A stretch of DNA of 36,867 nucleotides from a virus, in IMG/VR virus record IMGVR_UViG_3300036822_000136, positions 1-36,867 of that record. One strand, 5' to 3'. Shown here in pieces: positions 34,417-36,867 of the stretch. The notes below the pieces were generated by a model. It did no database searches and had not been told where the DNA came from. It saw only the letters and a list, made by a program, of their open reading frames with translations. The translations under genes and the position numbers were made by a program. How positions within the stretch are numbered: the stretch's first letter is position 1; each line of letters opens with the position of its first letter.

Positions 34417-36867
34417 ATGCCCATGAAACCGCACAAGGGTGAAAGCCAGGACGCGTTCATGAAGCGTTGCGTGCCCGACATGATGGGCGACGGTAAGCGT
34501 GAGCAGGACCAAGCCGTCGCTGCTTGCATGTCGATCTGGCGCGACGACAAGGGGCAGAAGCAACCCGAGGGCAAAGACTTTGCCGACCCCGGTTATCGCG
34601 GCGACGGCGGCAAGCGCTATGTGATCGATACTGCCGATCAGGTGCGCACGGCATGGCACAACATTCATCGCGCCGGTGAAATCTATACCAAGGCGCAGGA
34701 CGATCGCATCAAGGCGCGCATCATCTCGGCCTGGAAAGTGCTGATCGACAAGGCCGGGCCGCCCGACCTGGGCGATGCCAGCAACCGCGCGGCGTTGCGC
34801 CAGCATGTCGTGACGGTGACCAAACAGGACTGCCCAGAAGTCGACGCCGACGAAAGCCACGACGACTACATCGAGCGCTGCATGTCGGAAATGGGCGACA
34901 TGGCCGACGATGACGCCGAGGAAGCGTGTCAGCTGGCCTGGGAAGAATCCAACGACAATGAGCGTAGTGGCGACGCTGTGCTGCTGCACAAGACGATGGC
35001 GACGCCGAGCACCGGCATGGAGTTCGTGCTGTCGGACGGGACCCCGGATCGGTTTGGTGACGTGATCGAACCGCTTGGCTGGAAAATCGACACCTTCGCT
35101 TCCAACCCCATTGCCCTCTTCAATCACAATACTTCGTTCGTTATCGGCCGCTGGCGGAACCTGCGCGTCACCGACAAGGATCTGCGCGGCGATCTCGAGC
35201 TGGCGCCCAAGGGCACCAGCGACCGCATCGATGAGATCCGCAAACTGATTGAGGCCGACATTTTACGCGCGACTAGCGTCGGCTTCCGGCCGATCGCATC
35301 CGCGCCGATCAACGCTAAGGACCCGTGGGGCGGTGTGCACTACACCGAACACGAGTTGGTCGAGACCAGCGTGGTCGCTGTCCCAGCCAATCCCAATGCG
35401 CTGGCGGTAGCCAAAGGCTTAGGCGTTTCTGGGAATACGTTGCGCATGGTGTTTGGCGAGCAAGCCGACAAGGGCACCATCGTGCAGCGCGAGTATCGAG
35501 CGCAACGGGGCGAGCACGCCGACACACCAAAGCGCGAGACGACGACGACCAAACAAACTGGCGAGCATGCCGATCCCAAACAGATTGGAGCACAACGGAG
35601 GACTCCCATGTTGCTCTCGCAGCGAATTCAGGAACTGGAAAAGAGCTTACTGGCGGATCAAGACGATCTCGACCGCCATCTGGAAACCATTGACGACGAC
35701 AATCCGACCGAAGAGCAGATGGCGCTGACCGAAGATAAGACCACTAAGATCGAGAACAAGCAGCGTCAGCTCAACAACCTCAAGACGGTCGAGGCCAAGA
35801 ACGGCAACGGTGCGATCGACACCTCGACTGCGACGGCCGTCGCTCGGCGTAAGAGCAACGAGATCCGGCTTCCGGCCGAGCTGGCCCCGCGTCCGGCCAA
35901 GAAGGCTGACCCGCTCGATTTCATCGTGCGCGCCGCCATCGTCCGTGCCAAATCAAAGGTCGAAGGCGTCAGCATCGACGATATGCGGCGCAAGATCTAT
36001 GGCGACGACGAAGCCACCCGCATCATGACCGATCTGGTGTTGAAGGCGGCGACCGCTCCGGCGGAAACCACCGTCACGGGGTGGGCGGCTGAACTGGTCC
36101 GCACCGTGTGGGCGGCGTGGATGGACGTCTTGCTGCCTGTTTCGGTATTGCCAAAGCTAAGCGCGATCGGTCTCGGCCTCACGTTCGGACAGAACGGCCG
36201 CATTGTCATTCCGACGCGCTCGCTGACGCCGTCGATCGCCGGTGCGTTTGTTGGTGAAGGTCAACCAATTCCGGTGCGTCAGGGCGCCTTCACCTCGCAG
36301 ACCCTGACTCCCAAGAAACTTGCTGTTATCACTTCCTGGACTAAAGAGATGGAGGACTTTTCCATTCCAGCAATTGAGGGTCTGCTACGGCAGGCGATCA
36401 TCGAAGACACGGCGGTGGCGCTCGATACGGTATTGCTCGACAACAACGTCGCCACCGCGATCCGGCCACCCGGCTTGCGCTCTTACGGCGCTGGTCTGAC
36501 GCCGAGTGCAACGACTCCATTCGCCAACTTTGTCGCCGATTACAACGCGCTCTATGGTGCGCTGCTGACAGCGACCAAGGGTAACGTGCGCCGCCCGGTG
36601 ATCTTGCTCAACCCGACGGAGGTGCAGTCACTCAGCATGCTGCAACCGCCCAACGCAGCGGCGCCGTTATTCCCGTTCATGACGATGCTGGATAACAACC
36701 GGCTGGTCCGCGCCGATCTTGTTGAATCGTCGACGGTGACTGCGGGAACGGCGATCATGCTCGACGCGGCCGATTTCACCACCGCCGGTGCTGAAGGTCC
36801 GCGCATGGACATTTCAGATACTGCGACTCTGCATATGGAAGATACGGCTCCGGCGGATATCGTGTCC
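34417..36867 (+). CDS. prohead protease-major capsid protein fusion (3' end outside the window)
   Basis: Open for 817 codons from ATG 34417 (GATGGAGGCAGAA upstream) to the window end. Residues 13-41 (AFMKRCVPDMMGDGKREQDQ and onward) match the zeta-kinase N-terminus. Residues 55-110 resemble a DUF6582/ChaB-like domain. A Cys-containing repeat follows near 165-195. The HK97-type protease spans about 210-345 with H237 (LFNHN) and S287 (ATSVGF) as catalytic candidates. A coiled delta-like region lies at about 400-465. The HK97-fold capsid domain runs from about 520 onward (VGEGQPIPVRQGAF, LNPTEVQSL). An in-frame ATG at 35608 (codon 398) has CGGAGGACTCCC before it and could start a capsid-only product. 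Confidence 0.92.
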   Translation, partial: MPMKPHKGESQDAFMKRCVPDMMGDGKREQDQAVAACMSIWRDDKGQKQPEGKDFADPGYRGDGGKRYVIDTADQVRTAWHNIHRAGEIYTKAQDDRIKARIISAWKVLIDKAGPPDLGDASNRAALRQHVVTVTKQDCPEVDADESHDDYIERCMSEMGDMADDDAEEACQLAWEESNDNERSGDAVLLHKTMATPSTGMEFVLSDGTPDRFGDVIEPLGWKIDTFASNPIALFNHNTSFVIGRWRNLRVTDKDLRGDLELAPKGTSDRIDEIRKLIEADILRATSVGFRPIASAPINAKDPWGGVHYTEHELVETSVVAVPANPNALAVAKGLGVSGNTLRMVFGEQADKGTIVQREYRAQRGEHADTPKRETTTTKQTGEHADPKQIGAQRRTPMLLSQRIQELEKSLLADQDDLDRHLETIDDDNPTEEQMALTEDKTTKIENKQRQLNNLKTVEAKNGNGAIDTSTATAVARRKSNEIRLPAELAPRPAKKADPLDFIVRAAIVRAKSKVEGVSIDDMRRKIYGDDEATRIMTDLVLKAATAPAETTVTGWAAELVRTVWAAWMDVLLPVSVLPKLSAIGLGLTFGQNGRIVIPTRSLTPSIAGAFVGEGQPIPVRQGAFTSQTLTPKKLAVITSWTKEMEDFSIPAIEGLLRQAIIEDTAVALDTVLLDNNVATAIRPPGLRSYGAGLTPSATTPFANFVADYNALYGALLTATKGNVRRPVILLNPTEVQSLSMLQPPNAAAPLFPFMTMLDNNRLVRADLVESSTVTAGTAIMLDAADFTTAGAEGPRMDISDTATLHMEDTAPADIVS

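Noticed and set aside
1-36867. Integrase, CI repressor, CRISPR array or IS element
   Set aside because: No recombinase active-site pattern, repressor-like full-length gene, regularly spaced repeat-spacer array or transposase was seen. The element's ends are probably outside the window.

Overview
This window reads as part of a temperate-phage or prophage genome from a high-GC alphaproteobacterium. A Bradyrhizobium/Nitrobacteraceae-type host is my inference. It rests on the GC-rich codon use, the two PEPxxWA-CTERM proteins and the resemblance of many small proteins to rhizobial phage hypotheticals. The hallmark phage genes are a large terminase (26844-28481), a fused prohead protease/HK97-type capsid protein running off the right edge (34417-36867), an HNH endonuclease, RecT plus a YqaJ-type exonuclease, a RecA-fold replication ATPase, a VRR-NUC nuclease, an adenine-type DNA methyltransferase and a NusG-like factor. 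I see no integrase, CI-type repressor, lysis genes, portal or small terminase.

Layout. (1) 1-4250: small early-type genes served by three near-identical promoters, two leftward and one rightward, each with the palindrome TAGGGC-N5-GCCCTA between -35 and -10. (2) 12046 down to 4221: a long leftward run of tightly packed genes carrying the YqaJ exonuclease, RecT, an HNH-like protein and many small hypotheticals. It is driven from an intergenic region shared with a divergent YdaS/Cro-like gene. (3) 12227-15710: a rightward replication and DNA-metabolism operon (HTH, methyltransferase, deoxyribosyltransferase-like protein, zinc ribbon, VRR-NUC, ATPase) ending at a strong hairpin. (4) 15800-17628: three leftward genes for a membrane zinc-ribbon protein and two PEPxxWA-CTERM secreted proteins, which look like cargo. 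(5) 17830-21894: rightward coiled-coil and winged-helix proteins, then a visibly AT-richer pair of a radical SAM enzyme and a ParB-like protein. (6) 22145-24314: a leftward NusG-like gene, about 540 bp of structured non-coding DNA with a 124-bp imperfect palindrome, the HNH gene, then about 650 bp with G-runs and short repeats. (7) 24315-36867: the morphogenesis region (terminase, collagen-like protein, zeta-kinase, protease-capsid) on the plus strand, repeatedly interrupted by leftward cassettes of small genes.

The most interesting signal is the regulon defined by four copies of the TAGGGC-N5-GCCCTA promoter-operator at 1026, 2023, 2111 and 34344. The last is 32 kb away and drives the leftward cassette beside the capsid gene. 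Two paralogous small HTH proteins (C-terminal half of 3585-3983, and 33094-33285) each lie inside a transcription unit driven by one of these promoters, so they are candidate regulators. A second point is a zeta-toxin-type kinase (31555-32694) whose first 40 residues match the N-terminus of the prohead protease-capsid fusion, which suggests a virion-associated kinase.

Many start sites were moved inward from the longest ORF, using ribosome-binding sites, 4-bp ATGA overlaps and the promoter positions. Several genes under 60 codons were found by reading the sequence (6391-6543, 32930-33097, 19306-19455, 13510-13683, 3144-3269).
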